Both the position numbers and the translations under genes were made by a program. The notes under the pieces were generated by a model. It saw only the letters and a list, made by a program, of their open reading frames with translations. It had not been told where the DNA came from and ran no database searches. Below, piece after piece: positions 8,504-17,204 of a DNA stretch of 64,000 nucleotides. The number at the start of each line of letters is the position of its first letter. Position 1 is the first letter of the stretch. The DNA lies in the NCBI RefSeq assembly GCF_000336675.1, contig NZ_AOMB01000023.1, positions 45,540-109,539 of the forward strand. The letters run 5' to 3'. Source of the DNA: Halococcus hamelinensis 100A6. GTDB lineage: Archaea > Halobacteriota > Halobacteria > Halobacteriales > Halococcaceae.

Positions 8504-10516
8504 ATGAGCACCGCCGACCACGTCAGGACCGCCGTCGACCGCCGGGTTCCCGACCGGGGGGACCCGGCGTGGTACGTCCTCGGGTTCGCCCTCCTGCTGT
8601 TCGTCGGCTTCTCGGTCTACATGTCGCTGCTCTACCGAAGCTACTGGCTCACTGGCGCGGACTTCGGTACCTACGTCCACATGTTCGCACAGACGGTCGA
8701 GGGGAACGGGTTCCTCGAACAGGGCAAGTACACCGCCCGTGGGCCCGAGAGCTCCTACTGGGGCGGACACTTCACCGCCACCCTGCTCGCCTTCCTCCCC
8801 GTGTACGCCCTCGTGGAGTCGCCGTACACCCTCATCGTCTCGAAGGCGTTCGTGCTCGCGGCGAGCGTTCCGATGTGCTGGAAGCTCGCGCGCGACCAGC
8901 TCAGTAGCACGCGGATCGCCGGGCTGGTGACCGCCTCCTACGCCCTCAACCCCTTCCTCTGGAACGCGTGGCTCTTCGACTTCCAAGAACAGATCCTCCT
9001 GCCGATCCTCCTGTTCGCCGGCTACTACGCCTACACCAAGCGCCGGTACGTCACGTTCGTGGTCTTCCTCACGCTGGTGTTGTTCACCAACGAGTTCACC
9101 GCGATCCTGGTCGGGGGCTTTCTGGTGGCGCTCGCGGTCATCGCCTACCGCGGGAACCGGCTCCGAGAGGAGGCCCCGATGCTCGCCGTCAGCGCCGTGA
9201 TACTCGTGGTCTCGCGGGTCGTCGCGGGCTGGGCGATAGGGGTCTACACCGACTCCTCGGGCCTGCCGACCGACGTCGTCTCGCCGGCGTTCCAGGCCTA
9301 CATCACGGGCTCGCGGGTCACGATCGGGAACCTCGTCGGCATCCTGTTCGCCCACCCCTCGCTCTTCGTCGACGCCATCGCGATCGACCTCTTCGACAAG
9401 GTGGTCTTCTTGATCCTCCTGCTCCTGCCGGTGTTGTTCCTCGCCGTGGCCGACGAGGTCACGGTGCTCTCGCTGGTCCCCTTCCTCGGGTTCGCGTGGG
9501 TCTTCGCCGGGCGCGACGTCTACTACACCTTCGGCGCACACTACCCCTTCTACCTCCTGCCATTCGTCTACATCGGGGCCATCAGAGTGCTCTCGCGGGT
9601 CGACCTCTCGCGACGGCCCGAGTTCGACACCGACGCGTGGTGGAACACGACCCGTGGGGTGCTCTCCGGACTGTTCGCGGTGATCCTCGTCGTGAACCTC
9701 GCCGTCGGGGTGGCGATGGGGGCCCAGAAGGACGCCGTCCCGCGCGGTGGCGACGACGTCGAGACGATCAACGAGGCGATCGAGGTGGTCCCGGAGAACG
9801 CCTCGTTGATCACCCAGAACGACATCTTCCCGCACGTCGCCACCCGTGACGACGTCACCTTCACCGCGAACCGCACACTCTACTACCGGTACCAACGCGA
9901 GAACCCCCCGCCGAGGCCCGAGTACATCCTGATGGACACCGACCTCGAAACCCAGGGCATCGAGTGGTCGCAGCCGTTGCGCACGATCTTCGAGGGCCAG
10001 CTCGGTGACGAGTACGGCCTCTACGCCTACGACGGCGACGTCTGGGTGTTCAGACAGGGCTACAACGGGACGACCCGTGGTATCGGTGGCGACTACGGGT
10101 TCGACCCCAAAACCTACGAGCTCTCGGATATCGTCCGCAACGAGGCGATCATCATCGACGGCCAGCTCGTCGGCACCGGCGGCCAGGACGGGACCTACTA
10201 CTGGTACGGTCCGGGTGCGATGCTCCCGCCCGGCGACTACACCGCGACCTTCCAGGTCAACGCCACGAGCACCGGCGACCAGCCCGTCGCCACCCTCGAA
10301 GCCGCGACCGGGGCGACCCCGCGGCCGATCGCGAGCGAGAACGTGACGACCACCGACGGCCTCACGAACGTCACCGTCGACTTCTCGCTCGATAGCGTCG
10401 AGCCGAACGTGGAACTCCGGGCGAAGCGGGCCGGCGGAACGGGCCGGCTCGCCTTCGAGAACGTCACCGTCTCCGCCCGGAACGACACCCCGAACGCGTC
10501 GGCGACGGCCGGGTAG
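8504..10516 (+). CDS. DUF2079 polytopic membrane protein, copy 2
   Basis: 670-aa tandem paralogue of the preceding gene with the same architecture. Shared landmarks include TGADFGTYVHMFAQ, SSYWGGHFTATLLAF, YALNPFLWNAWLFDFQEQ, LVLFTNEF and HYPFYLLPFVYIG. It also has the same extracellular domain, including the ENASLITQNDIFPHVATR stretch that parallels DATLLAQNDIYPHVATR of copy 1. ATG 8504 has a good Shine-Dalgarno (GGAGG at 8492-8496), unusual among the leaderless starts here and consistent with an internal operon gene. Function is as uncertain as for copy 1. Confidence 0.8.
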   Translation: MSTADHVRTAVDRRVPDRGDPAWYVLGFALLLFVGFSVYMSLLYRSYWLTGADFGTYVHMFAQTVEGNGFLEQGKYTARGPESSYWGGHFTATLLAFLPVYALVESPYTLIVSKAFVLAASVPMCWKLARDQLSSTRIAGLVTASYALNPFLWNAWLFDFQEQILLPILLFAGYYAYTKRRYVTFVVFLTLVLFTNEFTAILVGGFLVALAVIAYRGNRLREEAPMLAVSAVILVVSRVVAGWAIGVYTDSSGLPTDVVSPAFQAYITGSRVTIGNLVGILFAHPSLFVDAIAIDLFDKVVFLILLLLPVLFLAVADEVTVLSLVPFLGFAWVFAGRDVYYTFGAHYPFYLLPFVYIGAIRVLSRVDLSRRPEFDTDAWWNTTRGVLSGLFAVILVVNLAVGVAMGAQKDAVPRGGDDVETINEAIEVVPENASLITQNDIFPHVATRDDVTFTANRTLYYRYQRENPPPRPEYILMDTDLETQGIEWSQPLRTIFEGQLGDEYGLYAYDGDVWVFRQGYNGTTRGIGGDYGFDPKTYELSDIVRNEAIIIDGQLVGTGGQDGTYYWYGPGAMLPPGDYTATFQVNATSTGDQPVATLEAATGATPRPIASENVTTTDGLTNVTVDFSLDSVEPNVELRAKRAGGTGRLAFENVTVSARNDTPNASATAG

Positions 10517-10581
10517 TTCGACCCGAACGGGGGACTGGGCGATGAAGAAACACATTTTCCGCTTCGCGCCCTGTTGTGGGT

Positions 10582-12048
10582 ATGTTCGATAACGCGCGGG
10601 CGTACCTCCGCGCCGCGCTCTCGCGGTCCCGGCGGTTCGAACGCCGGGAGGTCCACGACTTCCGCCGGTGGATCGAGAGTTCCAGGAACCTGATCCACCT
10701 CTCCGTCCTGCTGTTCGTGCCGCTCCTAGTCGGCCTCGTGACGCTGATCTCGAACGTCGCCGACCTCTCCTTCCTCCTCTTTCCGCCGCTGGCCGCCGGC
10801 GCGTATCTCCTGTTCGCCCACCCCGAGGAGCGCTACGCCGCCCCTTGGCGGTTCGTCTCGGGGCTGACCGCCGGTGCGGCGTGTGGCTGGATCGCGGTCG
10901 CGACCCTCTCACAGTTCTACTACGCCCCCTCGGCGGCCCAGGAGATCCACGCCGGCGGCGCGGCGCTCGCGATGTTCCTGACCGGGGCGGCGACGTGGGC
11001 GTTCGACATCGAGGAGCCGGCGGCGTTCTCGACCGCGCTCCTCGCCGTCGTCGAGCGGGCCTCGGGGTTCGCCTACGTCGTCTCCATCGCGGTGTCGAGC
11101 ATGATCGTCGCGGGCGTGTTCCTCGTCTGGCACCGCCAGGTCTACTCCCATCGGGCCCGCTACCTCTACCAGTCGACGAAGGGCGACGACCACGTCCTCG
11201 TGCCGATGCGCGGCGACCACGCCGACGCCACCGCGATGTTCGGCGGTCGCCTCGCCGCCGCCCACGACGCCGGCAAGGTGGTGCTGTTCGACCTCGTCGA
11301 CCCCGACGAGGCCGGGGCGAGTGCCACGGAACCGGACTCGGACGGACAGACCGTCGCCACCGACGGTGGGGTGGACGCCGACGCGCCGGAGCCGGGGTCG
11401 ACGAAACCCCACGCCGGCCGGCTCGAACGGTGTGCGGACGCCGTCGAGGCCACCGTCGGGGTTCCGTGTGAGGTCGTCGTCGCCCGGCGCGGCTCCGAAC
11501 CACCCGCCAAGACCACGCTCAGGACCGCGCGCGAGTCCAACTGCGATCTGGTGGTCACACCCTACGAGGAGGGCGAAGGCGGGCTGTCGTCGTTCGTGAC
11601 CTCGCTGTTTCGGACCGACATGGACGTGGTGGTACACCGGTCGATCGACGGACGGACCGAGTGGGGGCGGGTGCTGGTGTCGGTCCGGCAGGCCAGCGAC
11701 GTCGCCCGGAGCATGCTCGATTTCGCGTGCCGGCTCGCGGGTTCCTCGGGACGGATCGGCGTCTGTCACTGTATCTCGACGGCCGCCGAGCGCCGCGACG
11801 CCGAGAGCATGCTCGCCGACCTCGTCGAGACCTTCTCGACCCGCATCGAGACGCGGGTGGCACACGGCCCCGCCGAGGACTTCCTCGCGGCCGCGTCGTC
11901 CCACACCGACCTCGTGGTGCTCGGGGCCAGCACCGACCGGAGTGCCGTCTCGCGGTTGCTCGCGCCGGCGACGTTCGAACGGCTCCACGACATCGAGTGC
12001 GACGTGGCGATCGTCGACCGTCGGTACCGACCGCTCGACCACAACTGA
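10582..12048 (+). CDS. HPP-family membrane domain fused to UspA domains
   Basis: 488-aa protein. An N-terminal HPP-type bundle of about four helices (residues 40-175) is recognised from VADLSFLLFPPLAAGAYLLFAHPEERYAAPWR. Two universal-stress-like alpha/beta domains follow: VLVPMRGDHADATAMFG at about 203, and a second at about 355 that includes DLVVLGASTDRSAVSRLLAP. The second domain's G-x2-G-x9-G ATP loop is not obvious. HPP proteins are transporters in some bacteria and plant plastids (nitrite); the fused Usp domains may sense nucleotides. ATG 10582 is preferred to GTG 10576. It is separated from the DUF2079 gene by 65 bp and probably has its own promoter. Confidence 0.75.
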   Translation: MFDNARAYLRAALSRSRRFERREVHDFRRWIESSRNLIHLSVLLFVPLLVGLVTLISNVADLSFLLFPPLAAGAYLLFAHPEERYAAPWRFVSGLTAGAACGWIAVATLSQFYYAPSAAQEIHAGGAALAMFLTGAATWAFDIEEPAAFSTALLAVVERASGFAYVVSIAVSSMIVAGVFLVWHRQVYSHRARYLYQSTKGDDHVLVPMRGDHADATAMFGGRLAAAHDAGKVVLFDLVDPDEAGASATEPDSDGQTVATDGGVDADAPEPGSTKPHAGRLERCADAVEATVGVPCEVVVARRGSEPPAKTTLRTARESNCDLVVTPYEEGEGGLSSFVTSLFRTDMDVVVHRSIDGRTEWGRVLVSVRQASDVARSMLDFACRLAGSSGRIGVCHCISTAAERRDAESMLADLVETFSTRIETRVAHGPAEDFLAAASSHTDLVVLGASTDRSAVSRLLAPATFERLHDIECDVAIVDRRYRPLDHN

Positions 12049-12317
12049 GTCCTCCCCGGTCCGAAGGCGAGGGTTCTGACCGGTTCTCAGAAAAGGGGGA
12101 CCAAGGGACGTGGCCCGCTGCGTGGCATCTCGGAGAGTCCTTCGAACCCTCCATCCCGTTGTTCAGCACCCTGGTATAAACACCTTCGTGTCATGGCAGA
12201 ACGCTATACGGTTTCGCCGAACGTCGCATCTCGGCCCGGGTTCGCCGTCGCTCGGGCTCCTCTGCCGATTAGGACTGTACAATACCGACGGGAGAACCGG
12301 ACGGTTCCGAACCCGAT
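12049..12317. other. left edge of the low-GC mosaic region
   Basis: No convincing gene. Composition shifts from GC-rich to near-neutral at about 12110-12190, which I take as the left boundary of the mosaic region. The 12-mer gtggcccgctgc at 12110-12121 recurs at 14101-14112. Confidence 0.4.
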
Positions 12318-12569
12318 TCAGACCTGTATCATGTTCTCGCAGTGCGTACAGGGGACCCGGTCCGTGGCGTCGGAGTCGTCGTATTCGCTTTCGTTACCAC
12401 ATTCGCTGCAGGTCACGGTTGCCATGTCCGGCGGTTTCGTGTCGTGGTCACATAGCCCTTCTACCGGCTTGTGCAAACAGACCAGTGTCGGGTTTTCCGA
12501 CGAGAAACGGGAGGAAGTCGGTGGGGGACCGTCGGGGTCGCCTGTAAAGCCGGACGCGATTTTGCTCAT
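12318..12569 (-). CDS. small zinc-ribbon-like hypothetical protein
   Basis: 83-aa frame from ATG 12569 (MSKIASGFTGD). The C-terminal third has two CxxC pairs, TCSECGNE and VPCTHCEN, separated by 14-15 residues, which is a plausible zinc ribbon. Two further Cys and a His lie in the middle (CLHKPVEGLC). It is preceded on the same strand by decayed coding DNA, so it may be the surviving end of a larger gene. No family is recognised. Confidence 0.5.
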   Translation of the reverse strand: MSKIASGFTGDPDGPPPTSSRFSSENPTLVCLHKPVEGLCDHDTKPPDMATVTCSECGNESEYDDSDATDRVPCTHCENMIQV

Positions 12570-13140
12570 AGAGGGCGTGTCGCGTAGATGGCGGTCGGCC
12601 AGCGTTCGGCGATGTTCTACGTCGCGTTCCACGTCGGCATCGCCGATCGCTGGGGATGTGGCGATCGCGACGTCCACGAACAAAGTGCCGCAGGATCCCG
12701 ATGCAGTCGACCCCTTGAACTGCAAGACGACCGCCACGCTCGAAGGCGAAGACCTCAAGCCGCAGTCGATCGGCGATAGCCAGCACATGCCTTGTGTGCT
12801 CGCCGAGTTCGTCGACGCTGTGACCATAGACGTACCACCGTCGACGCCGGCACTGTCCAGAGCGAGTCGTTCGTCGGCGGGGAGGCGGAGTCCGACGCTC
12901 TCTGCGCAGGTGGGCTTCGGGAGCGTTACCGCAGATACAGTGAACGCTAGACAGATCAATGGCACCCACTATCTCGATCCCGATCGTGACAACTTCGGAA
13001 CGGTGCTCAACGAAATGCTCGGCGTCGATTCCGACGCATCCGAGTGCGAGGCCTGGCGTGTTTCGCGAGCTCGCGACAGTCTGATGGGATTCTCGTTCAA
13101 TAAGAGCGTATGTTTTGTATCCAAATCGATTTGGTTCTCC
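12570..13140 (-). pseudogene. decayed minus-strand coding sequence, family unknown
   Basis: Coding-like minus-strand segments alternate between two frames. Residues such as VDELGEHTRHVLAIADRL and VTIGIEIVGAIDLSSV are in one frame, and SVGLRLPADERLALDSAG and FVDVAIATSP in another. The pattern is what accumulated frameshifts produce. I could not identify the parent family. The plus-strand open frame across the same DNA lacks any protein-like features and is taken as antisense. Confidence is low on product and moderate that this is degraded coding DNA. Confidence 0.35.
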
Positions 13141-13156
13141 CTCTACAGCGTAGAAT

Positions 13157-14074
13157 ATGGATGTATACAGCCGGATCACTCCCGAACGTCTCCGACGTGG
13201 CATCGAGACGCCAGCCCTGATTGGCCGTGAACTCAACCGCTTTTATCATACACGCTTCGAAACACGCCCTCACAACACAGCCGGCATCGACGTCTTCGCC
13301 GAAGACTGGGATACGCTTGCTATTGCCGATGCCTGTCCATTGAGTACGTTTGCTACTCATCATACTCTTCCAGGTCAGCTCGAAACGCGGGTATCGCGTG
13401 GTTCGAGTACGCCTGAATGGCTCGAAGCTAATTTTACTGGTGACCAGCGCGATACGGTGTACATAACGGCGAACCCTCAATACGAACGCAACCGCGACGA
13501 CCTCGACATCCGACTCTGCGAAGTTGAGAACGTCTGGGATTCCGAGGGCTGGGATGCGGAATATAGAACTGTACGTCCTGAGACCGTCACTGACGCGGTG
13601 CTCGACGCCGCGGACCGTTACCCCAATAAACGACTACTCGTTCATTATATCCAGCCACACTATCCATTTATCGGGCCTACGGGACAGCGCTACTTCGACG
13701 GTGATTCACTCTCATTTTGGTCCCGTGTGATGGACGGTAGTGTGAACGCTCCCGACCATGTCCTCTCTCAGGCTCACGACGAGAACTTCAAGCTCATGCT
13801 CCCTGCGTTGGAGCGTCTCCTTGACGAACGGGATGGAAAGACGGTCGTAACGGCCGACCACGGTCAGATGCTTGGCCAACGTTCGTTTCCAATTCCGATA
13901 CGAGAGTGGGGGCACCCACGTGAAACGTACGTCGACGAACTCGTACATGTCCCTTGGCTCGTCCACGAAACCGGTACTCGGCCCGACATCACAAAAGGGG
14001 ATGCAACCGAAGCAGTAGGCCATTCGGACGATGATCTCTCCGAGCGGCTTGCAGCACTTGGCTACGCGGACTGA
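13157..14074 (+). CDS. sulfatase/AlkP-superfamily protein, short form
   Basis: 305-aa protein. It keeps the C-terminal half of the AlkP/sulfatase fold (VHYIQPHYPFIGP at about residue 163, KTVVTADHGQMLGQ at about 231, YVDELVHVPWLVHE at about 257) and ends LAALGYAD. It lacks the N-terminal metal-binding IDxxRADH motif and any C/S-x-P-x-R. Haloarchaea carry many such short homologues in glycan clusters. It may be catalytically weak, or may transfer a different group. GC and codon use are lower than in the flanks (codons such as TAT, ATT and TTT are common), in line with transfer. The start ATG 13157 follows an AT-rich leader. Confidence 0.7.
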   Translation: MDVYSRITPERLRRGIETPALIGRELNRFYHTRFETRPHNTAGIDVFAEDWDTLAIADACPLSTFATHHTLPGQLETRVSRGSSTPEWLEANFTGDQRDTVYITANPQYERNRDDLDIRLCEVENVWDSEGWDAEYRTVRPETVTDAVLDAADRYPNKRLLVHYIQPHYPFIGPTGQRYFDGDSLSFWSRVMDGSVNAPDHVLSQAHDENFKLMLPALERLLDERDGKTVVTADHGQMLGQRSFPIPIREWGHPRETYVDELVHVPWLVHETGTRPDITKGDATEAVGHSDDDLSERLAALGYAD

Positions 14075-14208
14075 CGTTCCACGCATACCCAATAGTCACT
14101 GTGGCCCGCTGCATTCGGCCGTTTGTATCGGTTGCAACTTGAAAGAGATGCAGTCTACACCTCTATGAAATCGTACGTTCTTTGTACGCTCGTGATTTCC
14201 TCGATACT

Positions 14209-15465
14209 GTGACCACCTCCAAGGAAAACTTATTGCTATTACTAGTACTTTTGTTAGCGAGTCTTCTTGTTGGAATAGAGATTCCAGAGGGAATCGCCTA
14301 TGTTGCTGTCGCAGCGGTTTATGGCATAGTCCTCATAATTTGTTTTGTTCGGGGTCGTCTCGGAATTGCGTACAGCAGGACATTCTTGTACCTTATCGGC
14401 GTCCTGTGGGCAATATTCGTACTGAATGTTGCGTTGAATCCTACCCCAAGATCCTTACTCCGAGGTATTTCATTCATCGTATTTTCTGCGCTCACACTCT
14501 TTGTTGTTCCTGGCACGTTTTCACGCGAAGAATTTATAGATGCACTTTCGATTGTCGCAGTTGCGGTAGGGCTAGTAGCCATCCCAATAGGTGCTTCGAC
14601 ATTACTGTCCACTGGTAGTGGCTTCGGTGTCTATGCTACCTCAGGCACATTACTGGGAACCGGAATCGAGCTGCCTGTTTTAATGTCTATATTCGAGAAT
14701 CCAAACTATCTCGCTACACTCTCTGCATTGGGGCTTGTTGCGTCATTTGGTCTCGCAGATGGTTCACGAAGACGCGAGATCGCTATTTTGTTTGGAGGAG
14801 TCTGTCTACTTTCACTCGTTCTTTCGCAGGGTCGAGCCGGGTTCTTAGCGCTGGTAGGGGGAGGAATTGTCTATATCGTATACCGTATTGGAGGGGCTCG
14901 TTTTGCGACACCTGTAGTTGTGCTCGGTATTTTGTGCGCGGCCCTGTTTTTCGTATTTGCTGTTGTGAGCATTGGAGGACTTAGGGTTCCCGAATCAGTG
15001 CTCAACAATCGGCAAGGCCTGTGGAGTGCAGCGATTGCTGCAATTAGCGAACGCCCATTTCTTGGCTGGGGATTAATCGACACTCCTCAAATCCTTGCGG
15101 ACCACGGTGCTCCGACACCAGCAGGACACGTTTTCGGAACACATAACAGCTACCTTCGGATGTTTCTGATATCAGGGATTAGCGGAGGGGTGCTCTACCT
15201 CGGTGCTATTGGTTACACCCTATACCGTTCCCTCAGAGTAGAAGAGAACTCTCAGGGGAGCGCGGGGTTACCCCTTGCTCTCCTAGTGGTGGTTCTCATC
15301 ATACACATGTTCAATGGCTCCACGATATTTGGGCTGAGTTTCGTGTCGCTGTTCAGTGCATTGGTCATTGGCTACGGCCAGCAGCCATCAAACCGAATTA
15401 ACATCACTCGGAAATATAGCGAGATCTCGAAGAAAATTTGCCGGCAGCTGGAAGTAAAAATCTGA
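14209..15465 (+). CDS. O-antigen ligase / polymerase-like membrane protein
   Basis: 418-aa (GTG 14209; TTG 14182 is an alternative) low-GC gene with about ten to eleven membrane helices and almost no soluble domain. The Wzy_C/O-antigen-ligase type is suggested by SQGRAGFLALVGGGIVYIVY, the large loop NRQGLWSAAIAAISERPFLG and FGTHNSYLRMFLISGISGG. These enzymes join or polymerise lipid-linked polysaccharide on the outer membrane face. It is the polymerising candidate of this cluster. Its codon use is AT-rich compared with the 5-12 kb block, a sign of separate origin. Confidence 0.7.
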   Translation: MTTSKENLLLLLVLLLASLLVGIEIPEGIAYVAVAAVYGIVLIICFVRGRLGIAYSRTFLYLIGVLWAIFVLNVALNPTPRSLLRGISFIVFSALTLFVVPGTFSREEFIDALSIVAVAVGLVAIPIGASTLLSTGSGFGVYATSGTLLGTGIELPVLMSIFENPNYLATLSALGLVASFGLADGSRRREIAILFGGVCLLSLVLSQGRAGFLALVGGGIVYIVYRIGGARFATPVVVLGILCAALFFVFAVVSIGGLRVPESVLNNRQGLWSAAIAAISERPFLGWGLIDTPQILADHGAPTPAGHVFGTHNSYLRMFLISGISGGVLYLGAIGYTLYRSLRVEENSQGSAGLPLALLVVVLIIHMFNGSTIFGLSFVSLFSALVIGYGQQPSNRINITRKYSEISKKICRQLEVKI

Positions 15466-15603
15466 GTGGATCAAAGAGATTCTATGGTAGCCCACTGTAG
15501 TACACAGCCGCGGTAAGTACCCTAACCCAATGTCCAACGAGCGACTGTATTCCTGTGTTTGCAAGAATAGAGAAAGGGCGAGCGGCAGGTGGCTGATGAT
15601 GGA
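15466..15603. other. convergent intergenic gap
   Basis: 138 bp between two convergent genes. I see no gene and no clear hairpin-plus-U terminator. Confidence 0.5.
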
Positions 15604-16818
15604 TCAGGAGCGGAATTGCTGTACGACTCCAATCGCGCCAAATAGATACACGATCCAAAGGAACATCTGACGGTGGCGGACCGACGTGCCGACGTTTGCA
15701 CTGACGACCCCGTACAGCCCCACTGCTGCGAGAAACCCGACGGACAGCGTAATCGTGGTCGCCGGCGCACGCCGGAACGCGTATCGAATCCCCCACAGCA
15801 CCGCGATCGTGAATGCGATGTTCCCGATCGCTTGGAGCGCGATAACGACATCTGGACCTGTTCCTATCATCCACGGCATCGGCGAGTACAGAAAGTAAAC
15901 TACCCCGACTGGGCCGAACTGGATGGCCTCTGCGATGGTGTTAAACTCGACGCCAGTGAGATATGCCGTCCGACCAGTCGCACGCAGCTCGTGGATCCGC
16001 CCAAGTCGGTCGATAGCGCTCTGGAGCAGGTCAGCCCCCACGATACCGATTACGGCGACCGCGCCGACGGCGATAGCGCCGCTGGTCCGCCAGTCGGCGT
16101 CAAGGTGTTGGAGAGTCATAGTGACCGCACTGATGGCAAGCGTGAGGAGGTACAGGGGGACATTCTCCGGCCGGAGCGGGGCGATAACCATAAGAACGAG
16201 AATTGCACCGACGGTGGACACGGGTCGCGACAGCTGGCGCGGTGGACAAATCAGGAGATGGGCAGCGGTCGTGATACCGGCGATCATCGCTACCTCACGA
16301 AGTAAGGTCGACTGGATGAGTATATAACTTGGGTATACCGCAACTGGGAGTGCGGCAAGTACCCCTGCTGCCGAGGAGTGATAGTAGCGGCCGATCGCAT
16401 AGATATTGTAGACTGCGAGCGCACCAAGCAGCGCAACCCCAATATGTGCATAGATAATACTCGGACCTGGCAGCAGCCAGAACGGTGAAATCCAGAGTGC
16501 CCAATACTCCGAGACACTGAAGGTTGCCCCGCCACCGCCGAGGAAGAATGAGATAAGCGTGGTCTCCCCGCCGCGGTAAAGCGCTCCAATAAGTATCTCG
16601 CCGTTCTGGAACCCTGTACCTATTCGAGCTGCCCGTCGGGTGAATCCGATAACGTCGGCGGTCGAATAGGGATTGATTTGAAGCAGTGAGAGCGGGATCG
16701 CGAACAACCGGAGCAAAAGTGCAACTCCGACGACGGCGTCCGGGCCAGACGAAAATCGCCTGATCACCCACGAGAGGTGCGATCGCCACCGTGCCTGCGG
16801 ATTATCGGTGGGAAACAC
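15604..16818 (-). CDS. polytopic membrane protein, possible GT-C glycosyltransferase
   Basis: 404-aa protein with about ten to eleven membrane helices. An early loop (ADVIGFTRRAARIGTGFQNGE) follows helix 1. Later segments such as PSYILIQSTLLREVAMIAGITTAAH and IAPLRPENVPLYLL resemble PMT/GT39-like and related polysaccharide-cluster membrane proteins. No clear DD/DE catalytic pair is visible in the first loop, so glycosyltransferase activity is only a guess. It is the only intact gene on the minus strand inside the island and has intermediate GC, suggesting a separate insertion or inversion. Confidence 0.5.
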   Translation of the reverse strand: MFPTDNPQARWRSHLSWVIRRFSSGPDAVVGVALLLRLFAIPLSLLQINPYSTADVIGFTRRAARIGTGFQNGEILIGALYRGGETTLISFFLGGGGATFSVSEYWALWISPFWLLPGPSIIYAHIGVALLGALAVYNIYAIGRYYHSSAAGVLAALPVAVYPSYILIQSTLLREVAMIAGITTAAHLLICPPRQLSRPVSTVGAILVLMVIAPLRPENVPLYLLTLAISAVTMTLQHLDADWRTSGAIAVGAVAVIGIVGADLLQSAIDRLGRIHELRATGRTAYLTGVEFNTIAEAIQFGPVGVVYFLYSPMPWMIGTGPDVVIALQAIGNIAFTIAVLWGIRYAFRRAPATTITLSVGFLAAVGLYGVVSANVGTSVRHRQMFLWIVYLFGAIGVVQQFRS

Positions 16819-17172
16819 ATCTTCCGGTTCTAACCCCTGTAAGAAAGCGTTGGTGAAGTAGATTTGATCCTCGGAGCCGTTAGAAAGGAAATCTCACGCG
16901 TCCACACTACTCTGCAGGGAATCTTTATCAAATGATGCTTGAGGTGCTGAAAAGTATCGCGATGGCGACGAACGGGGGAGTACCGATGCGGTGGCGGGCG
17001 CTGCCGTTGCACTTTTGCGCAACAATAGGGGAGCTGTTTTGGGGCGGTCCATACGCTTGTTCTAGTCTGGAATACACAGCCAAAAGCGATTGGTGGAGAT
17101 GTGGTTTAGTGATCAAACTATAGGGAGGATTCCATCTAAGCAGTACCCGCTGATCGAAACTAGTCAAGAAGT
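16819..17172. other. intergenic region without recognisable gene
   Basis: About 350 bp between divergent genes. Open frames in it are short and lack protein-like composition. Only the promoter of the gene at 17205 is apparent at its right end. Confidence 0.5.
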
Positions 17173-17184
17173 AGGCTTATTTAC
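17173..17184 (+). promoter_or_regulatory. TATA box of the sulfatase-like gene
   Basis: ggcttatttaca lies 22-32 bases upstream of ATG 17205. This fits a leaderless start at that second ATG better than at ATG 17196. Confidence 0.5.
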
Positions 17185-17204
17185 AACCCCTCGATATGGG
17201 TGTT

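Noticed and set aside
8405..11503. Minus-strand open frame of about 1,000 codons across the two DUF2079 genes
   Set aside because: It is the mirror of GC-rich genes on the plus strand. Its composition is Arg/Gly/Asp-rich with no domain pattern, and the plus-strand reading has clear membrane motifs.
12193..13230. Plus-strand 345-codon frame in the mosaic region
   Set aside because: It has no domain or membrane pattern, and the same DNA shows better coding signals on the minus strand in two alternating frames.
12110..14112. 12-base direct repeat gtggcccgctgc at 12110 and 14101
   Set aside because: Too short to call an attachment pair or target duplication; no matching integrase or inverted ends are visible at these points.
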